Assembly: GCA_023441725.1 (NCBI GenBank)
Contig: JAEZNV010000186.1
Location: forward strand, 1 to 7,806
DNA from: Actinomycetes bacterium
GTDB taxonomy: Bacteria; Actinomycetota; Coriobacteriia; Coriobacteriales; Coriobacteriaceae
Length of the DNA stretch: 7,806 nt
Direction: 5' to 3'
Within the stretch, counting starts at the first letter, position 1. Each line of letters begins with the position of its first letter. Of this stretch, positions 1 to 6,233 are shown one piece after another. The position numbers were made by a program, and so were the translations under genes. The notes below the pieces were generated by a model. It ran no database searches, was not told the DNA's origin, and saw nothing but the letters and a program-made list of their open reading frames with translations.

Positions 1-665
1 GCCAGACGATAGCCCACGCCGCGCACGGTCTCTATGGCGCTCGCACGCTCGCCGAGCTTTTGGCGGAGCGTCTGCACATGCACGTCGACGGTGCGCGAAC
101 CGCCGTCGAAGTCCCAGCCCCATACGCTCTGCAGCAGAGACTCGCGGGTAAAGACCACGCCAGGTTTGCGCATGAGGTACTCGAGCAGGTCGAATTCGCG
201 CAGCGTGAGTTTGAGTGGTTCACCGGCAACAGTCACTTCGCGGTGGCTGGGCGAAAGTACGATATCGCCCACGCTGAGCACATCGCTCGCCTGCTTGACC
301 ATGCCGCCGCGGCGCAGCAGCGCACGGCAACGGCTAGCGAGTTCCATAAGCGAGAACGGCTTGGTCAGGTAATCGTCGGCACCGCCATCGAGCGCCATGA
401 CCTTGTCGAGCTCGGTGTCCTTGGCGGTGAGCATCATAATGGGCACCGTCGCCGTCAGGCGATCGGCACGCAGGCGACGCATAATCGCCAAGCCGTCGGT
501 ATCGGGCAGCATGATGTCGAGCAGCACGGCATCGGGCACCCGTCGCGCCACGGCGGCCTTAAACTCGCCATCGCACGAAAAGCCCTCGGCCTCGATTCCC
601 TGCTTGCGCAGTGCGTAGACCGTCAAATCCCTGATGTTGTCATCGTCCTCGACGTAATAGATCAT
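1..665 (-). CDS. PhoB/PhoP-type (OmpR family) response regulator, partial, 3' end outside window
   Basis: Transcription factor of a two-component system; it would bind DNA when phosphorylated by a partner histidine kinase. 221 codons are visible and the frame runs off the left edge, so perhaps 5-15 residues are missing from a family usually 225-235 long. The receiver domain (about 1-115) has the acidic pocket D7/D8, phosphoacceptor D50 in LLDIMLPDTDG, switch T80 in MLTAKD and conserved K102 in GADDYLTKPF. A winged-helix effector domain follows from about 128, with LTLREFDLLEYL and the C-terminal motif SRTVDVHVQTLRQKLG. The ATG is preceded by GAGGGG six bases upstream. It lies 64 nt downstream of pstB on the same strand, which is the main reason to think of the phosphate regulator PhoB/PhoP; the sequence alone does not prove this. 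The partner kinase is probably just outside the window. Confidence 0.93.
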   Translation of the reverse strand, partial: MIYYVEDDDNIRDLTVYALRKQGIEAEGFSCDGEFKAAVARRVPDAVLLDIMLPDTDGLAIMRRLRADRLTATVPIMMLTAKDTELDKVMALDGGADDYLTKPFSLMELASRCRALLRRGGMVKQASDVLSVGDIVLSPSHREVTVAGEPLKLTLREFDLLEYLMRKPGVVFTRESLLQSVWGWDFDGGSRTVDVHVQTLRQKLGERASAIETVRGVGYRL

Positions 666-729
666 GTTGAACCCCTCTGCGGCCGGCATGACCGCATCTT
701 AACCCTAAAGGCGCCTGCACTAGATGGTA

Positions 730-1605
<876 letters not shown>

Positions 1606-1620
1606 ACCGCATACCTCCAT

Positions 1621-1646
1621 ATCGATATCAATTCAGCAGTATCGAT
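1621..1646. repeat. Inverted repeat in the pstB leader
   Basis: Arms ATCGATA (1621-1627) and TATCGAT (1640-1646) are perfect inverted repeats with a 12-nt spacer, directly upstream of the pstB ribosome binding site. It could be an operator or a weak stem in the leader RNA. There is no T run, so it is not a terminator. It does not resemble the tandem TTAACA-type PhoP boxes of Firmicutes or the E. coli Pho box. Confidence 0.35.
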
Positions 1647-1660
1647 AGTAGAAATCGCGG

Positions 1661-1687
1661 CTCATACGCACGTGAGCGCATTGTCAA
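1661..1687 (-). promoter_or_regulatory. Possible promoter upstream of pstB
   Basis: On the minus strand a perfect -35 hexamer TTGACA (1687-1682) is followed after a short 15-nt spacer by TATGAG (1666-1661). The -35 is good, the -10 is weak and the spacer is short, so this is only a candidate. If real, pstB and the regulator behind it could be expressed apart from the VanRS-like pair. A small inverted repeat GCTCA/TGAGC (1660-1677) overlaps it. Confidence 0.25.
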
Positions 1688-1708
1688 GTGTTTGTAAGGG
1701 CACGCTGG

Positions 1709-2947
1709 TTATGCAACGGGAAGCGCAATGGTAAACACCGTGTGCTCGGGCGTCGATTCGCACGCAATGGTGCCGCCGTGCGCCGCGACAATCTCCTTGG
1801 CGATGGCAAGACCCAGGCCGGCACCACCGCGATTGGTCGCACGTGCCGCGTCCAGGCGATAGAACTTCTCAAAGATCACCTTGAGCTTAGCCGCCGGAAT
1901 CGGATCACCCTGATTGATAAAGCGAATTCGCACGCCACCGTCATCTTGGCGCCCAGCCTCAATCGTGATGGTCGATCCTTCGTAGCTATAGGCGATGGCG
2001 TTTTTCATGATGTTGTTGAACACGCGAGCCATCTTGTCGCCATCCACGAGCACCGTCAGGTCCTCACGCACATCAACTTGGACATCTTTGTGCTGCTCGT
2101 TGAGAATGGGATAGAACTCATCGGCCACCTGCGCCAGCAGCAATCCCAGGTCGACGTAGCCGCGCGTGAGCACAATATCGTGGAAGTCAAAGCGCGTGAT
2201 ATCAAAGAACTCCTCAATAAGCGCGTCGAGTCGGTGCGCCTTGTCGAGCGCCACGCCCGTAAAGTGTGCGCGCTGCTCAACCGGCAGGTCGGGCGCCTCC
2301 TGCAACAGCGAGAGGTAGCCCACCACGCTGGCAAGCGGCGTGCGCAGGTCATGCGCCAAGTATGTGACCAAATCGTCCTTGCGATGTGACTCGTCACGCA
2401 GGGTTTGCTGGACTTTGCGCTCGCGATCGCGCACACGGTTGAGCACACCCTCGACCTCCAGGAAGTCGCCGTCGATGTTGTCCCACGCGTCGGGATGATC
2501 GATCAGACGGTCCTGAATACGGGCGGCAAGCACGCGGTCGGAATGCTGCTCACCCTGCTCATAGCCCTGGTAGTACAGAGCGCGGCCGCAAAAGAACAGG
2601 ACGCACACGGCGAGCGCCAAGACAAAGCCAAGCATGTTGAATACAAAGCCGGCATCGAACAGCACCGGTCCCTCAATGCCACCGAGTGCCATGGCGCCGA
2701 TCGCCAGCGTCATGACCCACGCGGCACCGCCGATCACCACGCAACGACGCACGATTTCAAAGCGATCGATCAGCAAGAAGCCGATGAGTAGCACCGCTAA
2801 GATACCGGCGATGTTATCAGTGCCGATCAGCAGCAGACTCAGCAAAAAGAGCAGCACCGTCGCAAGCGCGCGATTATCGACGACCGCCCTCACGTATTCA
2901 AAGAGTCGATCGGGCACCTCAAACGTCTGCTTATCGTCTTTTGTCAT
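1709..2947 (-). CDS. VanS-like sensor histidine kinase, four predicted membrane helices
   Basis: Membrane sensor kinase, 412 aa from the chosen start, that would phosphorylate the regulator encoded just upstream. Four hydrophobic segments (about 26-42, 46-60, 69-90, 100-121) are joined by short loops, then comes a charged linker (122-190) without a clear HAMP domain. The HisKA domain has phosphoacceptor H199 in YLAHDLRTPLASVVGYLSLL. The HATPase domain shows the N-box NNIMKNA (311-317), F-box FEKFYR (359-364) and G2 box GGAGLGLAI (374-382). The catalytic half reads very much like VanS of VanA-type enterococci, for example in the stretches EEFFDITR, DEFYP and GGAGLGLAIAKEI. The sensor part differs, because VanS has two helices and a periplasmic loop. 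In-frame ATGs occur at 2953 and further upstream, but the GAGG site is 8 nt before the ATG at 2947. It starts 25 nt after the regulator stop, so the two are co-transcribed. Confidence 0.93.
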   Translation of the reverse strand: MTKDDKQTFEVPDRLFEYVRAVVDNRALATVLLFLLSLLLIGTDNIAGILAVLLIGFLLIDRFEIVRRCVVIGGAAWVMTLAIGAMALGGIEGPVLFDAGFVFNMLGFVLALAVCVLFFCGRALYYQGYEQGEQHSDRVLAARIQDRLIDHPDAWDNIDGDFLEVEGVLNRVRDRERKVQQTLRDESHRKDDLVTYLAHDLRTPLASVVGYLSLLQEAPDLPVEQRAHFTGVALDKAHRLDALIEEFFDITRFDFHDIVLTRGYVDLGLLLAQVADEFYPILNEQHKDVQVDVREDLTVLVDGDKMARVFNNIMKNAIAYSYEGSTITIEAGRQDDGGVRIRFINQGDPIPAAKLKVIFEKFYRLDAARATNRGGAGLGLAIAKEIVAAHGGTIACESTPEHTVFTIALPVA

Positions 2948-2972
2948 GTCCATGTCCTCGCAAACAAAGGCG

Positions 2973-3668
2973 TTATTCGATGATATAGCCGACGCCCCAA
3001 ACGTTTTTGATAAAACGCGGCTTCTGAGCGTCGTCACCGATCTTTTCGCGCAGGTGACGAATGTGTACCATCACCGTATTGTTGGAGCCGGGCATAAAGT
3101 CCTCGTTCCACACCGCGCGGAACAGGTCCTCCACGGGCACCACGCTGCCGCGATGCTCGGCCAGATACAGCAAGATGGAATACTCGATGGGCGTGAGGCG
3201 CACCGGCGCACCGTCCACCGTCACGGAACGAGCGTCACGGTTGATCTCGAGGCCGTCGAGCTGGAGGGTCGGCGACTCGGTCGCCTGCGCGCGGCTGCCG
3301 TAGCTGGTGTAGCGGCGCAACTGAGCATGAACGCGCGCGATGAGCTCCAGCGGGCGGAACGGCTTGACCACGTAATCGTCCGCGCCAAGAGAAAGGCCTT
3401 CGATCTTATCCTGCTGGGCATCGCGTGCCGTCAACATAATTACGGGATAGGTATGGCCAGCACGGATGGTACGCAGCAGCTCAAAGCCGTCGATATCGGG
3501 CAGCATGACATCGAGCAGTGCCAGGTCAAACTCTTGCTCCAGAATTGCCTTGGCCGCATCGGCCCCGCTGTAGGCGATCTGGACGTCAAAGCCCTCCTTT
3601 GTAAGATAGATACCAACCAGGTCGGCGATGGCCTTCTCGTCATCAACTACCAGTATGCGCTCGTTCAT
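2973..3668 (-). CDS. VanR-like (OmpR family) response regulator
   Basis: DNA-binding response regulator of 231 aa, partner of the kinase that follows 25 nt downstream. The receiver domain (1-118) has D9/D10, phosphoacceptor D53 in LALLDVMLPDIDG, T80 in VIMLTARD and K102 in GADDYVVKPFRPLELIARV. The winged-helix domain (about 133-231) has LTPIEYSILLYLAEH, SNNTVMVHIRHLREKIGD and the terminal WGVGYIIE. Both halves follow the VanR pattern closely, notably KPFRPLELIARV, SNNTxxVHIRHLREK and the WGVGY end. The ATG at 3668 is preceded by GAGGAG, 5 nt away. VanR controls vanHAX glycopeptide resistance genes in enterococci, but none of those genes is here, so the likely role is a core envelope or cell-wall stress response, by inference. 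It is the first gene of the minus-strand cluster. Confidence 0.94.
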   Translation of the reverse strand: MNERILVVDDEKAIADLVGIYLTKEGFDVQIAYSGADAAKAILEQEFDLALLDVMLPDIDGFELLRTIRAGHTYPVIMLTARDAQQDKIEGLSLGADDYVVKPFRPLELIARVHAQLRRYTSYGSRAQATESPTLQLDGLEINRDARSVTVDGAPVRLTPIEYSILLYLAEHRGSVVPVEDLFRAVWNEDFMPGSNNTVMVHIRHLREKIGDDAQKPRFIKNVWGVGYIIE

Positions 3669-3688
3669 GCGTGCTCCTCTCGCGCTCC

Positions 3689-3694
3689 ATTATG
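3689..3694 (-). promoter_or_regulatory. Possible -10 element of the VanR-like gene
   Basis: CATAAT on the minus strand matches TATAAT at five of six positions and lies about 20 nt upstream of the ATG, which would give a short 5' leader containing the GAGGAG site. No good -35 stands at 17 nt; the nearest, TTGTGT (3720-3715), is 20 nt away. It may be an activator-dependent promoter, or chance. Confidence 0.3.
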
Positions 3695-3733
3695 CCCGAG
3701 GCGGCGCCCGCCACACACAACAAGCGCGGGCGA

Positions 3734-3748
3734 TTAAGTCGACCTTAA
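3734..3748. repeat. Inverted repeat TTAAG-N5-CTTAA, candidate operator
   Basis: A near-perfect palindrome, TTAAG-TCGAC-CTTAA, lies about 40 nt upstream of the candidate -10 of the VanR-like gene. Its A+T-rich arms stand out from the G+C-rich surroundings. It could be an autoregulatory site, but it is not the known VanR box of enterococci. Confidence 0.3.
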
Positions 3749-3758
3749 GCACCCTTGC

Positions 3759-3782
3759 GCCCGTTCGAGCACGAATGCGGGC
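3759..3782 (-). other. Hairpin between the XRE gene and the VanR-like gene
   Basis: GCCCG+TTCG (3759-3767) pairs with CGAA+CGGGC (3772-3782) around the loop AGCA, with a 2-nt bulge. It lies 53 nt past the XRE stop codon in the direction of transcription and could end that transcript. No T run follows on the minus strand, so a terminator call is not justified. Confidence 0.3.
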
Positions 3783-3835
3783 CATGCGCGCGGCGAAACT
3801 CAACCTGAGTGAATGCATCAAGTTGATTTTGATAT

Positions 3836-4141
3836 TTAATTACCGCTTTTCTTTTCGAATCCCTTGAGACCCGCCATATCCATCTCTGATTGCAGGCGCT
3901 CAGACAAGGCTAGAGCGGAGATACCCAATGCACGCGCATAATCAAATTGTTCGTATAGCTTAAGAGACCGTTCTCCTGTTTCGACCTTCGACACAAACGA
4001 TTGCGGCACGCAAAGGGCGCGCGCAATATCGACCTGGGTCAAACCAGATTCTTTTCTCATGCGAGCGAGGCAACGACCGCACACCTTGTTAGCGTCAACG
4101 TTCATGCCGTCAAAGCTATATCCCGTATCTGGATATCCCAA
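3836..4141 (-). CDS. Small XRE-type helix-turn-helix transcriptional regulator
   Basis: Probable DNA-binding regulator. A Cro/C1-type HTH occupies about residues 24-79 (numbered from the TTG at 4141), with the two-helix core TQVDIARALCVPQSFVSKVE at 35-54 and then TGERSL. VPQSFVSKxExGER is a typical XRE recognition-helix pattern. Two cysteines four residues apart (C21, C24) precede it. There is no effector domain; the C-terminus is a short helix and a Lys-rich tail. The start is uncertain: neither TTG 4141 nor ATG 4105 has a ribosome binding site, and the frame stays open upstream to a TAG near 4192. The only good site and ATG nearby (4182) are in another frame (see the entry at 4162-4182). 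It is transcribed divergently from the SHOCT-TM2 gene, so it is the obvious candidate repressor of that cluster and of itself, by inference. Confidence 0.8.
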   Translation of the reverse strand: MGYPDTGYSFDGMNVDANKVCGRCLARMRKESGLTQVDIARALCVPQSFVSKVETGERSLKLYEQFDYARALGISALALSERLQSEMDMAGLKGFEKKSGN

Positions 4142-4151
4142 ATTAGGATAT
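4118..4151. repeat. Degenerate 15-nt tandem repeat with GGATAT half-sites
   Basis: The heptamer ATATCCC occurs at 4118-4124 and again at 4133-4139, 15 nt apart. GGATATCC (4131-4138) is a perfect palindrome, and GGATAT recurs at 4146-4151, making a 6-bp inverted repeat with 4133-4138. On the minus strand the XRE frame reads this as a YPxxG repeat (YPNLG, YPDTG, YS). It may be an operator for the XRE protein, a short coding repeat, or both. Confidence 0.45.
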
Positions 4152-4161
4152 TCTTGGTTTA

Positions 4162-4182
4162 TTAAACGGGGTTCTTGCCCAT
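4162..4182 (-). other. Six-codon frame with good RBS; probable displaced start of the XRE gene
   Basis: On the minus strand AGGAG (4191-4187) lies 4 nt before an ATG at 4182 whose frame encodes only MGKNPV and then TAA (4164-4162). Shifting back one base at the CCCC run enters the XRE frame and reads on without a stop: MGKNPRLINQEYPNLG, then YPDTGYSFDGMNV and the HTH. This suggests a frameshifted natural start (loss of one C), programmed -1 slippage on CCCC, a sequencing error, or a leader peptide that happens to be here. Confidence 0.4.
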
Positions 4183-4206
4183 TCAGCTCCTACCGATTGG
4201 AATGCG

Positions 4207-4674
4207 ATGGAAATACTCGACCAAATAAAATCCCTCAAAGAGCTGCAGGAAATGGGGGCAATTAGCCAAGAAGAGTTCGATGAACAGAAGCGTCGAATTC
4301 TCGACCATCACTTTGATGGAAGTAGATTAGAGACATCCAACACCCGTGGTGGGCAGGAACCCCGTGGCGAGCAGGGACTCTTTTATTCCAACACCGCAAA
4401 CAACAATTCCCCAGCAAATTCAACGTCCCCAAAAAGTAAGATAGTCGCCGGATTGCTTGCAATATGCCTTGGCGCCCTTGGCATCCACAAGTTCTATCTC
4501 GGCTATAAAAACGAGGGTATAGCAATGCTGCTAGGGACGCTGCTCGGATCGCTTTTAATTATTGGGCCTTTAGTCATGAACCTGATTTCCTTCATCGAGG
4601 GAATCATCTACCTCACAAAAACTGATAGCGACTTTGAAGTCCAGTATGTCCTCGGCCATAAGGGGTGGTTTTAA
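4207..4674 (+). CDS. SHOCT-TM2 domain membrane protein
   Basis: 155-aa small membrane protein of unknown function. Residues 8-32 are a SHOCT-like helical hairpin, with KELQEMGAISQEEFDEQKRRIL matching the family pattern LxxLxxxGxITxEEFxxxKxxLL. SHOCT is more often at the C-terminus of a protein, and here it is at the N-terminus. A polar, Asn/Ser-rich linker (36-76) follows. The TM2 domain (77-147) has two membrane helices and the signature GALGIHKFYLGY at 89-100; the second helix carries GPLVMNLISFIEGIIYL, with Glu where many TM2 domains have Asp. The biochemical role of TM2 domains in bacteria is not known. The ribosome binding site is weak (GGA, 7 nt upstream). The next gene begins 2 nt after its stop. 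It is divergent from the XRE gene and clearly more A+T-rich than the flanking operons. Confidence 0.88.
   Translation: MEILDQIKSLKELQEMGAISQEEFDEQKRRILDHHFDGSRLETSNTRGGQEPRGEQGLFYSNTANNNSPANSTSPKSKIVAGLLAICLGALGIHKFYLGYKNEGIAMLLGTLLGSLLIIGPLVMNLISFIEGIIYLTKTDSDFEVQYVLGHKGWF
4210..4238 (-). promoter_or_regulatory. Weak candidate promoter for the XRE gene
   Basis: On the minus strand, inside the first codons of the divergent SHOCT-TM2 gene, TTGAGG (4238-4233) is followed after 17 nt by TATTTC (4215-4210). Matches are 4/6 and 3/6. Position and spacing would fit a transcript starting near 4200 and carrying the AGGAG at 4191-4187, but the hexamers are poor. Confidence 0.2.
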
Positions 4675-4676
4675 TA

Positions 4677-5528
4677 ATGCTCACCAAGACGAAATACCTG
4701 CTTAAGAATAATAAGTTCGCATTAGCAGCAGCAATCGCAACCGTCTGTTATCTATTCTTCTCCTTCTATTACATTTTCCTTTTTAGTGATGGATCATTTG
4801 AAAATGGGTTCATTGACGCCATCGATTTAAATAACCTCTTCTCCGGCATGAGTGACATCGAACATCTTTCTGAAGTTGTGCTCTTGCCAATAACAGCCCT
4901 ATTGGTTTTCGTCAAAATTGCTTGGCGCTTTGCCATGACGGCACTACCCGTTTTTCTCATCGGAGTTTACCTATTCACGAAGCATATAGGAAAGCAATCT
5001 GTTTTATACGCAGCTCTTGTCTCCATGGCGCTATCAGACATCATTATCTTGTTGCAATCCTCCCCGTTTTATCTCCTGCCACTTGATCTTCTCACCATTG
5101 CCGTATATCTAATCGGCGTAAAATTCAGCGACAAAACCGAGCTAACCCCGGCTTTCTGTTTTAGCGCACTCGTTCTTATCGCCGGATTCTGCTGGGGACT
5201 CAAGCTGGCCCCTTTTGTCCAAGGAAATGCTGATCCAACATACAACGTAAGCGCGCTGCTCCAATACATTTCCCTTTGGACGTTGTTCTCCATGGCCCTC
5301 TTTATACAGAAGCCCATTAAATCTAAAAACGTCGTAAACGAGTCTGAGCAGGCAGAAATCACCGTTGCAGACGCCCCTCTGGCTTTAAATCATCCGCGCA
5401 ACAGTCCTGCGCAAGTCCCCGTTGAGCAAACGATTGCCATGCTAAAAGAGCTCAAAACGCTTCTTGATGCAGGGGCAATCACTCCCGAGGAATATGAGAG
5501 CTACAAGCAACGCATTCTGAATCAATAG
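4677..5528 (+). CDS. Polytopic membrane protein with C-terminal SHOCT motif
   Basis: 283-aa integral membrane protein that I do not recognise as a named family. About seven hydrophobic segments are visible (roughly 14-36, 66-83, 86-101, 109-127, 131-149, 157-177, 192-210). A polar cytoplasmic-type tail (211-250) leads to a SHOCT motif at 255-281 with MLKELKTLLDAGAITPEEYE. The motif closely resembles the one at the N-terminus of the preceding gene product. An upstream GTG at 4665 is in frame, but GGGGTGG lies 8 nt before the ATG at 4677, so 4677 is chosen. That start is 2 nt after the preceding stop, so the genes are co-transcribed and probably translationally coupled. The paired SHOCT motifs suggest the two proteins bind each other or a common partner; this is inference. 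Function unknown. Confidence 0.85.
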   Translation: MLTKTKYLLKNNKFALAAAIATVCYLFFSFYYIFLFSDGSFENGFIDAIDLNNLFSGMSDIEHLSEVVLLPITALLVFVKIAWRFAMTALPVFLIGVYLFTKHIGKQSVLYAALVSMALSDIIILLQSSPFYLLPLDLLTIAVYLIGVKFSDKTELTPAFCFSALVLIAGFCWGLKLAPFVQGNADPTYNVSALLQYISLWTLFSMALFIQKPIKSKNVVNESEQAEITVADAPLALNHPRNSPAQVPVEQTIAMLKELKTLLDAGAITPEEYESYKQRILNQ

Positions 5529-5580
5529 CATTATTTACAAGAAAGCCCACTGGAGGCTCGATTCGTAAGGAGCAGTCCCA

Positions 5581-6111
5581 ATGCTCGATAAGTTTAAAAA
5601 GATGGATCTTCCGAAACAAGCTGCATGCGTAATGCTGTCCTCCGCACTCTGCGCGTGCCTGATTGGTTATCTGGGCTCCGTTGGCTCAACTATTTCACCG
5701 TATGGCGCAAACCCCGATGTTCCGGAAATATCGTCTGTAATCGACAGCGCAAACGGCTTTTCGGACAATGCCTATGACTATGGCGACTACGACAGCGATT
5801 ACGATTGCTATGAAATTAGCGACGGATATGGCGACAATGTCGCATCTCTGTACTACGACGACGATGGTTGCGATATCAAGCTCTACGTAGACGCAGATGA
5901 ATACAATTGCGACGAAACCCTCGAGGAGCTCTCTAGCGCAATCATTCTTGCTTGTGACCCCACGGTCGGCACCCATACGGCAGCAAAAAAGATATTTAAT
6001 GATTCTTTTTATACTGGTTGTATCCACAATGGAGTCACCTATAGAGCCGACGATGACAGCAGCGTTAACTATATCTTCGAGCTTAAGCTTGAAGATGATT
6101 CGAATGATTAG
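5581..6111 (+). CDS. Acidic Asp/Tyr-rich protein with N-terminal membrane or signal segment, unknown function
   Basis: 176 aa, not recognised. The ATG is preceded by a strong AAGGAG site 8 nt away, so the start is sure. A basic N-terminus (KFKKMDLPKQ) is followed by a hydrophobic segment (about 14-36), consistent with a signal peptide or a single membrane anchor that places the rest outside the cell. Residues 62-116 are extremely acidic, with DNAYDYGDYDSDYDCYE (62-78) and LYVDADEYNCDETLEE (101-116); the tail EDDSND is acidic too. Eight cysteines are present (16, 24, 26, 76, 97, 110, 125, 147), five of them in the predicted outside part. A less biased region (117-170) looks folded and may be the functional domain. 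The gene is 52 nt downstream of the SHOCT membrane gene with no terminator between, so it likely belongs to the same operon. Divalent cation binding is possible from composition alone; no canonical EF-hand is seen. Confidence 0.8.
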   Translation: MLDKFKKMDLPKQAACVMLSSALCACLIGYLGSVGSTISPYGANPDVPEISSVIDSANGFSDNAYDYGDYDSDYDCYEISDGYGDNVASLYYDDDGCDIKLYVDADEYNCDETLEELSSAIILACDPTVGTHTAAKKIFNDSFYTGCIHNGVTYRADDDSSVNYIFELKLEDDSND

Positions 6112-6123
6112 CTGAATAGCATC

Positions 6124-6142
6124 TGGCGCGCATTTCGCGCCA
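6124..6142 (+). other. Hairpin after the acidic-protein gene
   Basis: TGGCGCG (6124-6130) and CGCGCCA (6136-6142) form a perfect 7-bp stem with a 5-nt loop, 12 nt after the stop codon. No T run follows, so it is not a standard intrinsic terminator. It may stabilise the 3' end or act in Rho-dependent termination. Confidence 0.4.
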
Positions 6143-6166
6143 CAGACACCACCGTTTCGTAAAGGA

Positions 6167-6196
6167 TTCACGGCCCGCTGTTTCGCAGGATATACT
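6167..6196 (+). promoter_or_regulatory. Candidate promoter of the D-Ala-D-Ala carboxypeptidase gene
   Basis: TTCACG (6167-6172), 18-nt spacer, TATACT (6191-6196). The -10 matches five of six consensus positions, the -35 four of six. It would start transcription near 6203 and leave a leader of about 30 nt before the GTG start codon. Confidence 0.45.
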
Positions 6197-6233
6197 TGAA
6201 CAAATATGCATCCATCGTCGAAAGCGAATAGCC

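Noticed and set aside
5635..5665. Possible lipoprotein signal (LCAC) in the acidic protein
   Set aside because: Cysteine at -2 is outside the lipobox pattern, and SALC at the other cysteine has Leu at -1. An uncleaved anchor or an ordinary signal peptide fits better.
5881..5940. EF-hand-like calcium loop around DADEYNCDETLEE in the acidic protein
   Set aside because: Position 5 is Tyr, position 8 is charged instead of hydrophobic, and no second loop is seen. Acidic composition alone does not support an EF-hand.
6124..6142. Intrinsic terminator after the acidic-protein gene
   Set aside because: The stem is good but there is no T run after it, so it is reported only as a hairpin.
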